Assembly: GCA_029718625.1 (NCBI GenBank)
Contig: CM056377.1
Coordinates: 37,324,699-37,388,698 of the forward strand
DNA length: 64,000 nucleotides
DNA from: Synaphobranchus kaupii
Lineage: Eukaryota; Chordata; Actinopteri; Anguilliformes; Synaphobranchidae
Reading direction: 5' to 3'
Of this stretch, positions 13,143 through 24,359 are shown one piece after another. The notes under the pieces were generated by a model that saw only the letters and a program-made list of their open reading frames with translations, had not been told where the DNA came from and made no database searches. A program made the position numbers and the translations under genes. Position 1 is the first letter of the stretch; every line of letters starts with the position of its first letter.

Positions 13143-13697
13143 TTCTTGGCTGACACATTACATTACATTACATTCATTTAGCAGACGCTTTTATCCAAAG
13201 CGACGTACAATAAGTGCATACAGAGACATCATCAAGATCACTATGGAACAGACAAGACAAAGCACATCCTTCCCATAATGTAGCAGCTATCCCTAGTAAC
13301 GTTGACTGTAGTTCACAGTAAGCTGTGGGTAAATCAGCTATACTACACTTCTATTCTAAATACTATTATAAACTATAACAAACAGACAGGAAAGCACAGG
13401 GAACTAGTAAACACAGGGAACTGATATTCCTAGGTTAGAATATCAGTCAAGGTGGAGTCTGAAGAGGTGTGTCTTCAGGCCTCGACAGAATGCAGGCAGG
13501 GTTCGAGTAGAACGTAGGGGAATGGGAAGTTCATTCCACCACTGAGGAGCTAAGGTGGAAAAGCTCCGCAGTCGGGACGAGCGAGAGCCGTTGACACCGA
13601 GGGGGGGAAGTGCGAGTCGCCCTGCTGTAGAAGAGCGAAGTGGTTGAGCAGGAACATAGTGTGATGGAGACATGTGTGATGGGGACTTCAATGTATT
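13143..13697 (-). mobile_element. 5'-truncated L2-like LINE, 3' end only
   Basis: On the minus strand the element begins in the C-terminal part of the reverse-transcriptase protein, continues through a 3' UTR, and ends in an AATGT-type tail at about 13146-13166. Five-prime truncation with a short tandem tail is how L2/CR1-type LINEs insert. The 3' UTR contains GCGACGTACAATAAGTGC (13200-13217) next to a AGCAGACGCTTTTATCC-type motif that I recognise as widespread in fish genomes. It lies inside the outer Harbinger-like element. Confidence 0.75.
13443..13697 (-). pseudogene. LINE reverse-transcriptase C-terminal fragment
   Basis: The minus-strand frame contains SFSTLAPQWWNELPIPLRS followed by a short helix-like tail ending in HLFRLHLD and a stop. 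This is the familiar pattern at the very C-terminus of L2/Rex1-type ORF2 proteins (a W-N-x-L-P motif, then a K-x-x-L-K-T-x-L-F motif). The palm, fingers and endonuclease domains are all missing, so the fragment is inactive. The frame runs on to 13745, but past 13697 it enters the neighbouring hairpin and is no longer LINE sequence. Confidence 0.75.
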
Positions 13698-14004
13698 AAT
13701 CAAAAAAATCAATAATAGTAAAAGAGTCCATCGGTCAAGGACCACATACCTGTCTCTCAGCGAAGGGGAATGCCACCTTAAATTGCGTTTATTCCGCCAA
13801 GTTTTAACAAACTATCATCTCTTGGCAGCTGGACTGGAGACAAATTCCTGCTGTCGCTAGTCTCCAGCCCAGCTGCCAGGAGATGATAGTTTGTTAAAAC
13901 CTGGCGGGATAACTGCAATTTAAGGCGGCATTTCCCTTCGCTGAGAGACAGGTATGTGGTCCTTAACCAATAGACTCCTTTACTATTATTGACTTTTTGA
14001 TATA
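13698..14004. repeat. Long inverted repeat (hairpin), about 145-nt arms and 17-nt loop
   Basis: The left arm (about 13698-13841) and right arm (about 13859-14004) are near-perfect reverse complements. Landmarks are ACATACCTGTCTCTCAGCG on the left against CGCTGAGAGACAGGTATGT on the right, and AACAAACTATCATCTC against GAGATGATAGTTTGTT. The right arm belongs to the body of the outer Harbinger-like element (related sequence sits at about 12195-12260 in the inner copy). The left arm is an inverted duplicate absent from the inner copy. Transcription from either side would give a long double-stranded RNA. Confidence 0.9.
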
Positions 14005-14369
14005 CACGATAACAATATTTCATATTGTAATCTTGATATTTTTATGCATGTTTAGTGCACGCCCCTGTGTATAGCTAACAGACACGAGAAGGGTGTATGC
14101 ACATATTACTATCTTAATATTGTGCTGTTAAAATAACATTGAAACAACTGTGACATGACTTAAGACCAGGTTTGTGGTAGTTTTAGTGGAAAAGCTTTCT
14201 TTTGCCTCAAAATAGCAATACGGCATCTTAAGACCAACACGCCCAGTTCAGCACAAGTTTAGATGCTATTTAAACAACGTAGTGCTGGACAGTAAAATGA
14301 CAACTGCGTCAGTCTGAAACTAGCAAAGACACTTGCGTTTGGGTTAGCGCCGAGTGCAAGATAGAGCCT

Positions 14370-16116
14370 ATAGAGTTTTAGCTGAGTTTCACTGGTACAA
14401 ATGGAGTATATGTTCAGTAAGCTACAATTGAGTATACTTGCTACATAATTGATGGATGCATTTTCTGGTTTGATATTGACTGTCATGCATCTCTGAAGTA
14501 GTAGGCTGAGGTCTGTCAGGTTACCAGATCTGGAAAGTGCAAGCTGTCCTTGACAATTACGTCAACAACAATCCTTACATAGAAAAATAAGGATATAGTT
14601 GGGGACTGAATTCAATGGAACTAATCAATTTTGTGACAGCAACCACTGGCATGATGATCTTTTCCAAGTTCATGGATTTTTTTTTGTGGCCAGGTTTGCT
14701 ATATATAGAGGATTGGCTTAATTAATTTACCATATAATATTCATTTTTGTATTTCTTATACTGATGACATAAACATTTATAAAATCATTTGTAAAAGATA
14801 ATGATGGTTGCTTTATGTAAATATGTAGTTCACTTCACTGCAAAGGGGTTGACTGCAATAATTATAATGGAAAATCTAAACTGGGAATTCTCTGAGATGT
14901 GATTGACACTTGGAGGTTAATGGGTCAAGGTGGCTCCAAATGTCTACAAGACTAATTGCTGTGCAATCTGATGAATATCATAAGGAAGATCTACAGATGT
15001 GTTAAACGGTGGAAAGACAAAGCATGTCAATTCAAGAATAATTCAGTTAAGCAGATGCTTTGTTCCGCTGACCCAATTCAGCTATCGCACAGTAACTTGC
15101 CTTTTATTGTGATCACTGCAGTCACTGAAAAACTTTTGGGCAGGCCTCACTTTGCACCCTGTGAGGTCACCGCAGAAAGATGGTTTTCAAAACTCTGACC
15201 CCCTGGAACTAATTCTCTTCATTTGACATTCCATCCCAGAATAAGCCGTTCTGCTACTAAGTGGTCTAATCATCATCTAAACTATCAGCCTCCTTTATTT
15301 ATAATGTATTGTAAATTGGTCATTTCTGCCAGCCAAACACATCAGCAAAGCTATACACAGACGCATGCTGAAATATTTAGAAATTTGTGTGCTCGTCTAC
15401 ATCTTCCATGAATGTTAAAACTTAGTTGCAGGTTAAACAGAGGGGTGTCTGCATTGGTATCGGCATGGCCAGCCAAATATCTGTCAATGATGTCAGTCTC
15501 GACACAGCCCAAGTGGCACAGTAGTCATGTTGCAGTACTGAAGGTACAGAGGATGAAGTAAGAAGGTGAGTCTGCACTTTTGTTTTTGCTTTTTTACTTT
15601 CATTTACTGTTTAATTTACTTTCTGCTGATTTCGTTTTTTGCTTCTTTTGTCACGTGTTGCTGTTTTATAAGCTATGATCAAACCGCCAGAATCATCATA
15701 GTACAATATATACATAAGATATGTTTTCATTGATGGCTGACAGAATTATAATTGTGACACTGAATAAATGTCTTGTTTAAACAGAGGTTACTACTAAAGG
15801 GACTCACCGTTATTGACACATTGAATTCCAGCCTAAATAAGGATAATGTCACTATATTAATTAATGAAACTATTTGTGGTGTGGAGCGTGGTTACAGAGT
15901 CTGTTTTTCCCACGAAGGTTGTTTGGTTACTTCATTGCTTTTGTATGATTGAGCTCACTCTATAAACAGATCAAGTAAGAATGAATCAGTTTTTCCATTC
16001 ACTAAGGTTGCACAACAATGTATAAATGCAATAATATATTAGGACTGAATTTCCAATGCATGCTTCATGCCAAAGTACTACCAAAAAACAGATAAAAAGA
16101 AAAGAATATATATATA
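14370..16116. other. Unique non-coding DNA
   Basis: No gene or known repeat seen. The block at about 14880-15260 has mixed composition and no strong repeats. The region becomes TA-rich just before the Tc1 element at 16117. Confidence 0.5.
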
Positions 16117-17427
16117 CAGTGCCCTCCACAATTATTGGCACCCCTGGTAAAGATGAGTAAAAAGAGTTATAAAAAATTCACCTTTTGGTGAATTAGCTTA
16201 ATCTCACAGTGAAAAAATGAGAAAAATCCCTCTTCAAGAAATAATTATTTTTAACAAAACCATGTGTGCCACAATTATTGGCACCTTTAGAAATTCTATT
16301 GAACAAAATGTAACTGAAGCATTTTTTCCATTTATATTTTCCTTTTAAAAGTTGATCAGAGTGTTTAGGAACAGTAGCAGTAATCAATAACTTCCTGTTT
16401 CACTGGGGTATAAATATGAGGTGACACAGAGGCCATATTACCTTATTCATACATCAACATGGGAAAGATAAGAGAACACACAAATCAAATGAGGGAAAAG
16501 TGTGTTGAGCTTCATAAGTCAGGGAATGGCTATAAAAAAATAGCTACTCACCTGAAAATGCCCATCTACCATTAGGGCAGTACTTAAAAAGTTCAAAGCA
16601 ACTGAAACTGTTACAAACTTGCCTGGAAGAGGACCCAAGTTTATTTTGCCCCCACACACAGTGAGGAGGATGGTAAGAGAGGTTTTTAAAAAAAAAAAAT
16701 CCTCAAGGATCACAGTTGGAGAATTACAGAGGAAAGTAGCATCTCAGGGTCATCAAGGCTCCAAAACTACCATTAGTCGTCACCTCCATGCCAACAAATT
16801 ATTTGGAAGGCATGCCAGAAAAAAGCCTTTCCTGTCATTTCACCACAAAACGTAAGCACCTGGAGTTTGCTAAACACTACTGTAACTTTGTTTGATGGAA
16901 CTGTGTTCTATGGTCAGATGAAACAAAAATTGAGCTTTTCGGCAACCAACACTCAAGGTGGGTTTGGCGTAAAAAGAAGGATGGCTATACCGAAAGGGGT
17001 TCCGTGATGTTGTGGGGCTGTTTTTCCTCCAAAGACCCTGGGAACCTTGTTAGGGAACATGGCATCCTGAACTCCATGAAATTCCAGGAAATGTTTTATC
17101 TGAATCTGGCTGCCTCTGCCAGGAAACTAAAACTGGGTCATTGTTGGATCTTCCAGCAGGACAATGATCCAAAACATACGTCCAAATCAACACAAAAACG
17201 GTAAACTGAACACAAAATCAAGTTTCTGCCATGGCCATCTCAGTCCCCTGACCTTTTTTTTTTGTGATGAGGGATTTTTTTTTTCTCAGAATAAATTGAC
17301 TTCAATTAAAGGTTGGATTTTTCTCATTTTTTCAGTGTGAGATTAAGCTAATTCACCAAACGGTGAATTTTTTATAACCTTTTAAACTCATCTTTACCAG
17401 GGGTGCCAATAATTGTGGAGGCAACTG
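16117..17427 (+). mobile_element. Tc1-like DNA transposon, 1311 bp, inactive
   Basis: The element starts CAGTGCCCTCCACAATTATT and ends with the complementary AATTGTGGAGGCAACTG, flanked by TA on both sides (16115-16116 and 17428-17429). The TIRs are about 95 bp (16117-16212 and about 17330-17427) and include GGTGAATTAGCTTAATCTCA on the left. Between them is a decayed transposase gene. The length is slightly under that of a full Tc1 element (about 1.6 kb), because the end of the transposase is deleted. Confidence 0.95.
16459..17255 (+). pseudogene. Tc1-type transposase pseudogene (DDE superfamily)
   Basis: The ATG at 16459 opens a typical paired-like helix-turn-helix N-terminus (KIREHTNQMREKCVELHKSG). 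The frame is lost near 16570, resumes at 16571-16852 with the second helix-turn-helix and NLPGRGPK linker, breaks again around 16855, and resumes at about 16900-17200. The first catalytic aspartate is visible in LWSDETKIELFG and the second in FQQDNDPKH. The sequence stops being transposase after WPSQSPDL, so the third catalytic residue and the C-terminus are gone. At least two frameshifts and a 3' deletion make it non-functional. Confidence 0.92.
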
Positions 17428-17654
17428 TATGTATATATATATATATATACAGTGGGGTCCAAAAGTCTGAGGACACTAGCAAGATCTGTTTGTTTTCATC
17501 ATTCATCAAAAATGAACACAACGTTTTTACAAAGTTCATATATCTGAGCGATATAACACAACTATATTAAAATATATAAAAAAACATTCGGTTTTGTGGA
17601 AATCATGGACAGAATCACGGAATCTGGGTTAAAAAGCGGAATTTACTCAAAAAC

Positions 17655-17942
17655 GTGGAATGCCACGGAATTGTGAGATTTTTGTGTAAATTATTCCACA
17701 AATTTTTGTGTAAAAAATTCCACATCTGGTGTTGTTTGAGAATTGAGGATACCATTTGCATATGCCTGCACAGGAATGTATGTGCCTGTGCATCATCATC
17801 CTCCCATGCAAAACGTGAGTTTGTAGAGGACTTTGTGGCGGTATGTGCCGTGTCCAACATCCCATTAGAGAAAATTAAGAAGCTGCGCCCCTTCCTCATT
17901 ATTTGTATTGCCAGAGACCAAGGCTGCGGTCCGATCCGTTAA
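17655..17942 (+). pseudogene. Fragment resembling CGGBP1-like / hAT-derived protein
   Basis: The 95-residue frame ends with SHAKREFVEDFVAVCAVSN followed by IPLEKIKKLRPFL. A segment of the form F-x-x-D-F-x-x-x-C-x-x-x-x-IPLEK-x-x-KLRPFL is characteristic of CGG triplet-repeat-binding-protein-1-like sequences, which are common in fish and related to hAT transposons. The N-terminal zinc finger (BED-like) cannot be made out in frame. The sequence stops shortly after RPFL, so this is a short remnant. Upstream, ATTCCACAAATTTTTGTGTA-type units are duplicated at about 17670-17730. The family assignment is from memory of the motif. Confidence 0.4.
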
Positions 17943-19204
17943 ATGTTCCGCCCTCCTGCACTGCCAGTCACCACTTCCACTTGGGAGGATGTGACGCAGC
18001 ACCAAAACAACACGAGTAGGCACTCGAACCGACAGGGCGGAGCAAGGGAGGGAGCAGAATAATTTTTGAATTGGACCACACTAGCACTTGGAAATTCACC
18101 AGAGCCAGAGACGCCAGCAGACCATTGACAAATTAGTTTGGGCAAAACTTTCCAATAAATTGCATAAGACAGCAAGCTCCAACCAATATCTCAATTTTTA
18201 TTCTGGCAAAAGGGCAAATTAGAAAATGAATGACAATCAATATATTGATAGACAACACTTTAAAATAGGCTACCTCATAAGCAGGAATGGGGAATAATAC
18301 ACTTTATGTCATAAACTAGGCTACCTCCCAATCAAATATATTAACACGCTGCAATCAAAACGGTGGATGCATAGATTGCTTTGCAGTTGGCACAGAAGTA
18401 TAAAACATAAGAGGTGAGCAACCTGTATTGAATATGAAATCAAAACATTTGTAGCCTAATATTTCCCATGTAAGCTTGCACTGGCTCATTTTCTGGATAC
18501 TCGCTGAACTGCAACGAGCTGATTATGTAGCTAGTTATCGTTAACTATCCTGAAATAATAATTATAATACTGCATCCTAGGCTATGACATGAAACTATTT
18601 ACTGGAGATATGTTTTAAAGCGATTTAATCAAACCACTAAATCAATGTTATTTTCTAATTTATTCAACATTTCAGTTGTGGGTTAAAAAGCTTTTAAAAG
18701 ATCTCTTATAGGCCTACTTGGTTCTGCTTTCTCTATTTTTAGGATTTTTCCTGGGAGATACGCAAAAGAGTTTAATTTAAACCTCTTATAGAGTTCTGTG
18801 ATTTAAACTTCCGAAACAGGAAGCTTGGGGTTACAGTAAAGCATTTTGGGCAATTTCACTGTCCGAAGTCTGCAGTCTTGCGGACTCGTTCCCTCGAGCC
18901 AAATTGTTACTGAAATTTGAGCAGGACAAATGTGTGCATAAATCGTTTGTAAATTTGTTTGTATTTTGGCCCTTTTTTTACGTACGAACAAACTTTACAC
19001 CTGCTCAGGACCACTGCATTCATAAATTCAAAATGCTGCTAAATGTAGGTTATAAATGTTAATAAAAGTGCTATAAAGTGGCTCACAGGTCTGCAGCCAG
19101 CGTTGCAATGGTGTGCTCAACGGCATGATCCAGCTATTGCCAGGATACATCCAGTTCCCCTACAGGATGCAAAGCCAGGTGGAGGTAAAGTGGAAAAAAT
19201 CTAC

Positions 19205-19482
19205 AGAAACATGTATTTCCAAATATAATGACACGGTTACTCACAAACGTCCACAGACCTTGCTGTGCATGGTTATTTCGGAAACTACATTCTACCTAAG
19301 TATGCCAACTTTATTATACGCACAAAGTTTTAACTAATGCATACTAGTATTCTGGGGCTCAGCACAGTGCGCCCTCCAATACTGGCGTGCTTTGGTTGAT
19401 ACTTTGCGCGGATATACACCATGCACAACAACGTCTGTGGATGTTTGTGAGTAACCGTGTCATTATATTTGGAAAGAGACAT
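19205..19482. repeat. Inverted repeat, about 70-nt arms, about 135-nt spacer
   Basis: TTCCAAATATAATGACACGG in the left arm (about 19217) recurs inverted as CCGTGTCATTATATTTGGAA in the right arm (ending about 19473). Both arms extend about 70 nt with only a few mismatches, through ACTCACAAACGTCCACAGAC on the left. The arms translate to almost the same peptide on opposite strands, as expected for an inverted duplication rather than selection. Confidence 0.88.
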
Positions 19483-20914
19483 TGATATTGATTTTTTTTT
19501 AATGTACATTTTTGGTGCATTGAGCAGCAGAAACTTTGGACCCATTGAGGTCCGTTCTATCAGGGTGATATTACAGTGAGTTGCAGTGGATATCTACAAA
19601 ACTAGTGAGTTCTAGCAAAATGACCTGGATGGATAGATAGCACTCTGAGTAGGTAGAAACATCAAAATGACATTTTTGGGCGAACTGCCCCTTTAATGTG
19701 CAGCCCATACTTGATACAAAATGTGAGTTGCTGAACATCGCGGTTGGGACCCACGATAGCTTCATTCTGCGGGGCAGTTCAGTTGGCACTCGTTTTAGAG
19801 AACAGGGATTGTGAGAGATGGCTGGCTTATTGGTGAGAATACATTCGTCAAATTGCTCGTCCTTGACAACCTTTTGCAGCTGTGGTGCTTTTGTGTGCAG
19901 CTATGCGTTTCTTCGCCTCCAATTTAATGTCGATCAATTTCTTTTTTTTACTACCGTAAAAGTTTGTGTGACGGGTGATCCTGCATTGACAGAGCATGTT
20001 ATCTCCTGCCAGGCCTTTTTACTTTACCAGTTCCTGTGACACAGGAATGGACAATACAATTTTTTTTTTTTTTCCCCTTGACTGAACATCTGCTAATAAA
20101 ACTTAGATTTCAGTGTCGGAATAAGTCTTTCTTTTGCGTGTTCTGGGTCATTTTCACTTTGTATGCAACTGTAAATGGAATTTGCAACTTCCATATAAGG
20201 TAGTAATAGGCAATACATGGACGTGGATTTATGCTAATTTCAAAATAAAGTGCACGAGTCTGTCATTGTATGAACATATGCACAGAATAGGAACCTGCTC
20301 GGTTTGATGAATCAGGCATAAATTTTTCGTACAAACTTGTTTTGTACGTATAAGTACGCACATATTCAGGAACGTTTCATGAATGCAGCCCAAAGATTGC
20401 TGGAATAATGTGGATTCTCAAATTCTGCACAAACTTGTAGAATCAATGACAGACAGAATACAAGCTGAAAATGGTGGACATACCAAATATTGACTTTCTG
20501 TTAATATTGGCAAAATGTTTTGACTTGTAAGCAAAAAAAATAAAAAATGTAATGAGATATATGAACTGAGTAAAAATTCTGTGTTAATCTTTGATGAATG
20601 ATGAAAACAAACAGACCTTAGTAGTGTACTCAGACTTTAATATATATAAAGCTTGATCTCTGCAAGATCGTCATTAAGTGTTTGACACATTCAAGTTTCA
20701 CTGCATTATTTTCACTTCGCTTGTTGGGAGTTTCAGTTAATAATGATCTCAGCAGGTCAAGGTAGATGAAGACTTTGTGTACCATAACACAAATTATGTA
20801 CATAAACCCGGTAGAGAAAAAATGTTGACACCGTAAATGTAAGGTGCTGTCAGTGTAAACCAGATTAGGCCATTCTTATGGCACGAGTGTTTTTTGTTTT
20901 TTGTTTTTTTTCAG

Positions 20915-20981
20915 ATCAAGCAGCTCAAGCATGACCTCTATGATCACAGCCCACTGTTTATGCATACACAAGAACAACGAG
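20915..20981 (+). other. Possible isolated exon behind a strong splice-acceptor-like tract
   Basis: A long T-rich tract (20890-20911) ends in CAG at 20912-20914, an excellent acceptor. The following sequence is open for 41 codons (20915-21037) and starts IKQLKHDLYDHSPLFMHTQE. A GAG/GTGACC donor-like site falls at 20981/20982, giving a 67-nt exon. I do not recognise the peptide. The tract could equally be a simple T-rich run in front of non-coding DNA. Confidence 0.2.
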
Positions 20982-22614
20982 GTGACCTGGCAGCTTGCGG
21001 GATATACATTCCTCAATCTTTCAGGCGATGCCGTGCTTAAAATTGTGGTGGGCTCGCACGGGAGTCGCCGAACGGGCTGGGAGCTTGTCGCAGCAGTAGT
21101 AATTAAATTGCGTGTTTTGCTGTTCTTGGAACCTTGCAGGTCTGAGAGAGCGGGGGGGCTCCGAGCTGCGTGGCATGCAGAGCGCTGCGAGAGGGGGGAA
21201 TTCTCCTCGCCAGGCCCACGGCGGCAAGCACGCCAGGAGGTGGTCCGATTTGCGCCGTGCTCCGTTTTTACGGCTGTCCCACGTGGGGTTTTGTGTCGGC
21301 CAGGGGGGGAATTGGGCAGGGGGAGACACCTCTGTAAATATCCTGTGACAGGGGAAATGATCTTAACTGCAGGGAAGGCCCAAGCTTTGTTCCTGGAAAG
21401 CGTGTTTAAACTATCAGCACAAATGGTGCGTGCGTATGCGTGCGTGTGTGAGTGTGCGCACACCCTGTAGGGAGATCCTGTGTTTTGTTGTACTATTTGT
21501 GTGTAGGTGTGTGTGAGTGTCTGTATGTGTGTTTGGGTGGGGAGGTTGGCAGGGAGGGTTCATTTTTCAATCAATGCTGCACCTCTCTGTTGTGCAAAGT
21601 ATAGGCTACTTTGAATTCTACTACTGTTCCCTCACTGTTTTTAGCTATAAAATCAGGGAAGAAGTCATTGTTCAAATGTTCATTGTTTAAAACATATTTC
21701 CACTATTCCAATAGATACGTTTCTAAACAAAACATGTACAAACTGTACTTCATTTCGTATTAAATGTGAACTATATACATCCAGTTTTTATCGGCATTAG
21801 TAACTTGTAAACAGGAAGACAACAGAGTGAGTGACAAATATAGCCTTAAATTGGGGTTTAGAAAAAGCAAAGCTTAATTAGTTGCTGTCTGTGTTTCAGC
21901 ATCACAAACAAACCTAACCATCTTGCTTGTGACTGCACGTGGTCCCCAAAGCCTCTTTTATTAATTTAGCTCACAAGAACCATCCATAAAAAGACGAGCA
22001 CGTCGTAAAAAGATGAGCTGAAAGAAAGGGTCGCCTAAAATGCAGGGCGCACCTGTGATGGGAGACCAGGTGGTACTAAAAGTCATAAATCAAATTGGGA
22101 TGGGAGCGTGTGAGGCCTCTGCAAGGAAAAGCCAAGGTGTCGTAAATCAAAATACAAAGAATGGAAAAAAACTCAAACCTTGATGGGAACAAATGCCCAA
22201 AGAATTTTCTGATGAACACTTGATACGTAATATAGTAATGAGTACTATTTATACCAGAAAAATAGGAATGAGGGACAGGTGCACAGCAACATTGTGTTGG
22301 CTTTCTTCAGGGCTTGATTAGGCGGCCTTCTGTTCAGCAGTTCAAGGAAGTCAATTTCGGGCCAGAACCAGCTTTTAAGGTCTGCAGAGGCCTGCCGTGC
22401 TATCATCCTGGCCTGACACGGCTCCACCACACCCACCGTCTCAGCACCTCCCCAAATCCCCCTCGCACACAGCCCACCCCCCTGACACACAACCCTTCCC
22501 CACCCCCCCTTACTGTCTTACACCCAGCCTCTGCCCAGACTGCTGAAAGTTGACACAATAAACATAGAACAGGGTGGGGCTGGGGGGGGCGTAGGGGTTA
22601 CAGGAGCCTGTAAA

Positions 22615-22616
<2 letters not shown>

Positions 22617-22705
<89 letters not shown>
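22617..22705. repeat. (TG)n microsatellite, about 89 bp
   Basis: Uninterrupted TG units ending in GCGTGCGC. A G-rich stretch follows at 22718-22760. Confidence 0.97.
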
Positions 22706-22709
<4 letters not shown>

Positions 22710-24359
22710 CGCATAAGGTGGGTGGGATGGGGGGGGTAGGGGGTTGGGTTGGGTTTCTCCAAAGCGGCTTACGTGTCAGTGCACCGCCTGCTTCTCACTT
22801 TCATTAATATCAGTGATTAAAGAATTAGGTCCAGCTCAGAAGGAGGATAAAGTTGACACTAAACCAGCTAAGTTACAATATTGGCAAAAAGATGCCGCAA
22901 ACACAATGCTAGCGCTCCCTCCATCTCTCAATGCGGAACACCCTCAGGATTTGTCCGCGCCTTGATTAACGTGACATTATCTGCTCTTACTGAAATGGCC
23001 GATATGAAAAACGAGAGGGCTTTTAAAGGACAAATTAAATTTTTTATACTTCAGACTAAGACCGGTGTGGGTAACACACAAGGTACACATTAAAAAGCGC
23101 ATTCCGTTGAAAATGATGGTCTTGAAACTGCTAAATCTAAAAATTGCAGGTTTATGAATAATTCTTGCCGTGTACTTCATATCTTATATTACAATAGCAA
23201 TAATTAAGCTAGTTCCTTTCTGTAATTAAATACCTGCGAGCATTCAGGGCTGGGGAGTAGACAATGTGGATATTCAGCGTCATTTGTCACATATCGTCTT
23301 TTATCTCCTGGCGTGATGAAATTGCTCTGAACTTTAAATTCTGTCTTTTTCCTCATAAGGTCAGTTTCTTGCATCTGAATTCTGCCTCCCGGTTGTGTTA
23401 TGTAACAGCAGACAGCTCTGATTACTTCCAAATGAAAAGAAAAAAGACGGAACTTCCAAATTAATTTACAGTTACCCACCTTACAGGTAGCTGAATTTAA
23501 TGTAATTACTTTCCGTCATAAATGACCGTAATTGTGCGGCGGCCTACAGCGTACACGATAACGAATGGGAGCCGTAATGAAACGGCGGAAAGCTTCTTCT
23601 TTTTTTTTCCACATGCCGGCGCGAGGGAAATATCTCAATCCGAGTCGCAATCCAGCCCCGCCTCTCGCCGCACCTGCAGCGTCGCTTCGCCACTCCGCGT
23701 TCGCCCTCCTGCTACGGCAAGACGGATATGCTGGGATAGGCGGGGCAAGCTCTGCTGGGTGCTTAAAATCGACATTTTGGCGCGTTTATGATGTTGTAAG
23801 TGGCTCAGTCTCAAGGTCAGAAGTTGGCAGAGCAAATGGAGTCGACGTGTACAGGAAGCAGACCCGGCACGTCCTTTTTGCCTTTAAGAAAACCAACCGT
23901 ACACTGTATGAATAAAGGAGGATCCTTGTTTTAAAAGGCCATTTAACAAATTAGGCCAATGCAGGCATTGAAGCCAATGCAGGCGTTTCATACTATTAGG
24001 TAAGAGCCCCATCGCTTTGATAATTGCGGTACAGTGATAACTCATGCTAGTTGTGTGGTACACTTTGTGTGTGTCTTTGGGGATTGTGCACTTCATGGAT
24101 CCCAAGTATTTCTGTGAGTGTTGCTGTTTATTCACACGTGTATATATATATATTTGAAGGATCCGTAAGTAGTACGGTTATTCCATGCCCCTACAGATCG
24201 ACACTTCGAAGCGAATAGGCTACCCCCCAGGTTTTATTTGATTTCAACAACGCCATTTGGCTGTTGTTAGAATACACAGGAAAATGTTGTGTGAAAGCAA
24301 CTCTTACAGACTACATATGGGCCCTAGAGTTACCCGTCTACAGAAAAGAGTGTCTCCCA

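Larger units (their letters stand above)
9898..14369. mobile_element. Outer Harbinger-like non-autonomous element, interrupted by later insertions
   Basis: The left end GGGCTCTATCTTG (from 9898) is matched inverted by CAAGATAGAGCCT (ending 14369). The trinucleotide ATA flanks both ends (9895-9897 and 14370-14372), giving a 3-bp target duplication. Its body is homologous to the inner copy at 10774-12674; both share TTAGGGCGTGTCCAAGTCCA near the left end and GTGCACGCCCCTGTGT near the right end. There is no transposase frame. A 3-bp duplication fits the PIF/Harbinger group, but the family name is inference. Later insertions account for most of its length. Confidence 0.7.
17450..20645. mobile_element. 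Tc1/mariner-type element with about 100-bp inverted ends, about 3.2 kb, non-autonomous
   Basis: CAGTGGGGTCCAAAAGTCTG begins at 17450 after TA. The stretch TCTGTTTGTTTTCATCATTC follows at 17484 and reappears inverted at about 20593-20613, with the TIR continuing for about 100 bp on each side. The outermost dozen bases of the right end have decayed into an AT repeat. There is no transposase of this family. The interior holds a CGGBP1-like fragment and a separate inverted repeat, so it is probably a composite of several insertions. Confidence 0.7.

Noticed and set aside
19660..19700. hAT-like end suggested by GGGCGAACTGCCCCTTTAA
   Set aside because: Only one copy of the motif here and no partner end or target duplication found.
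18900..20400. A further nested TIR element suggested by similar CTGCATTCATAAA-like ends
   Set aside because: Only short, scattered similarity between about 18990 and 20390; not enough to call ends.
20876..21470. Two overlapping frames of 189 and 195 codons on opposite strands
   Set aside because: Both are open because of GC-rich composition. Neither has a recognisable domain, and the overlapping candidate exon uses a different frame.
22619..22807. Poly-CV open frame
   Set aside because: Artefact of the (TG)n microsatellite.
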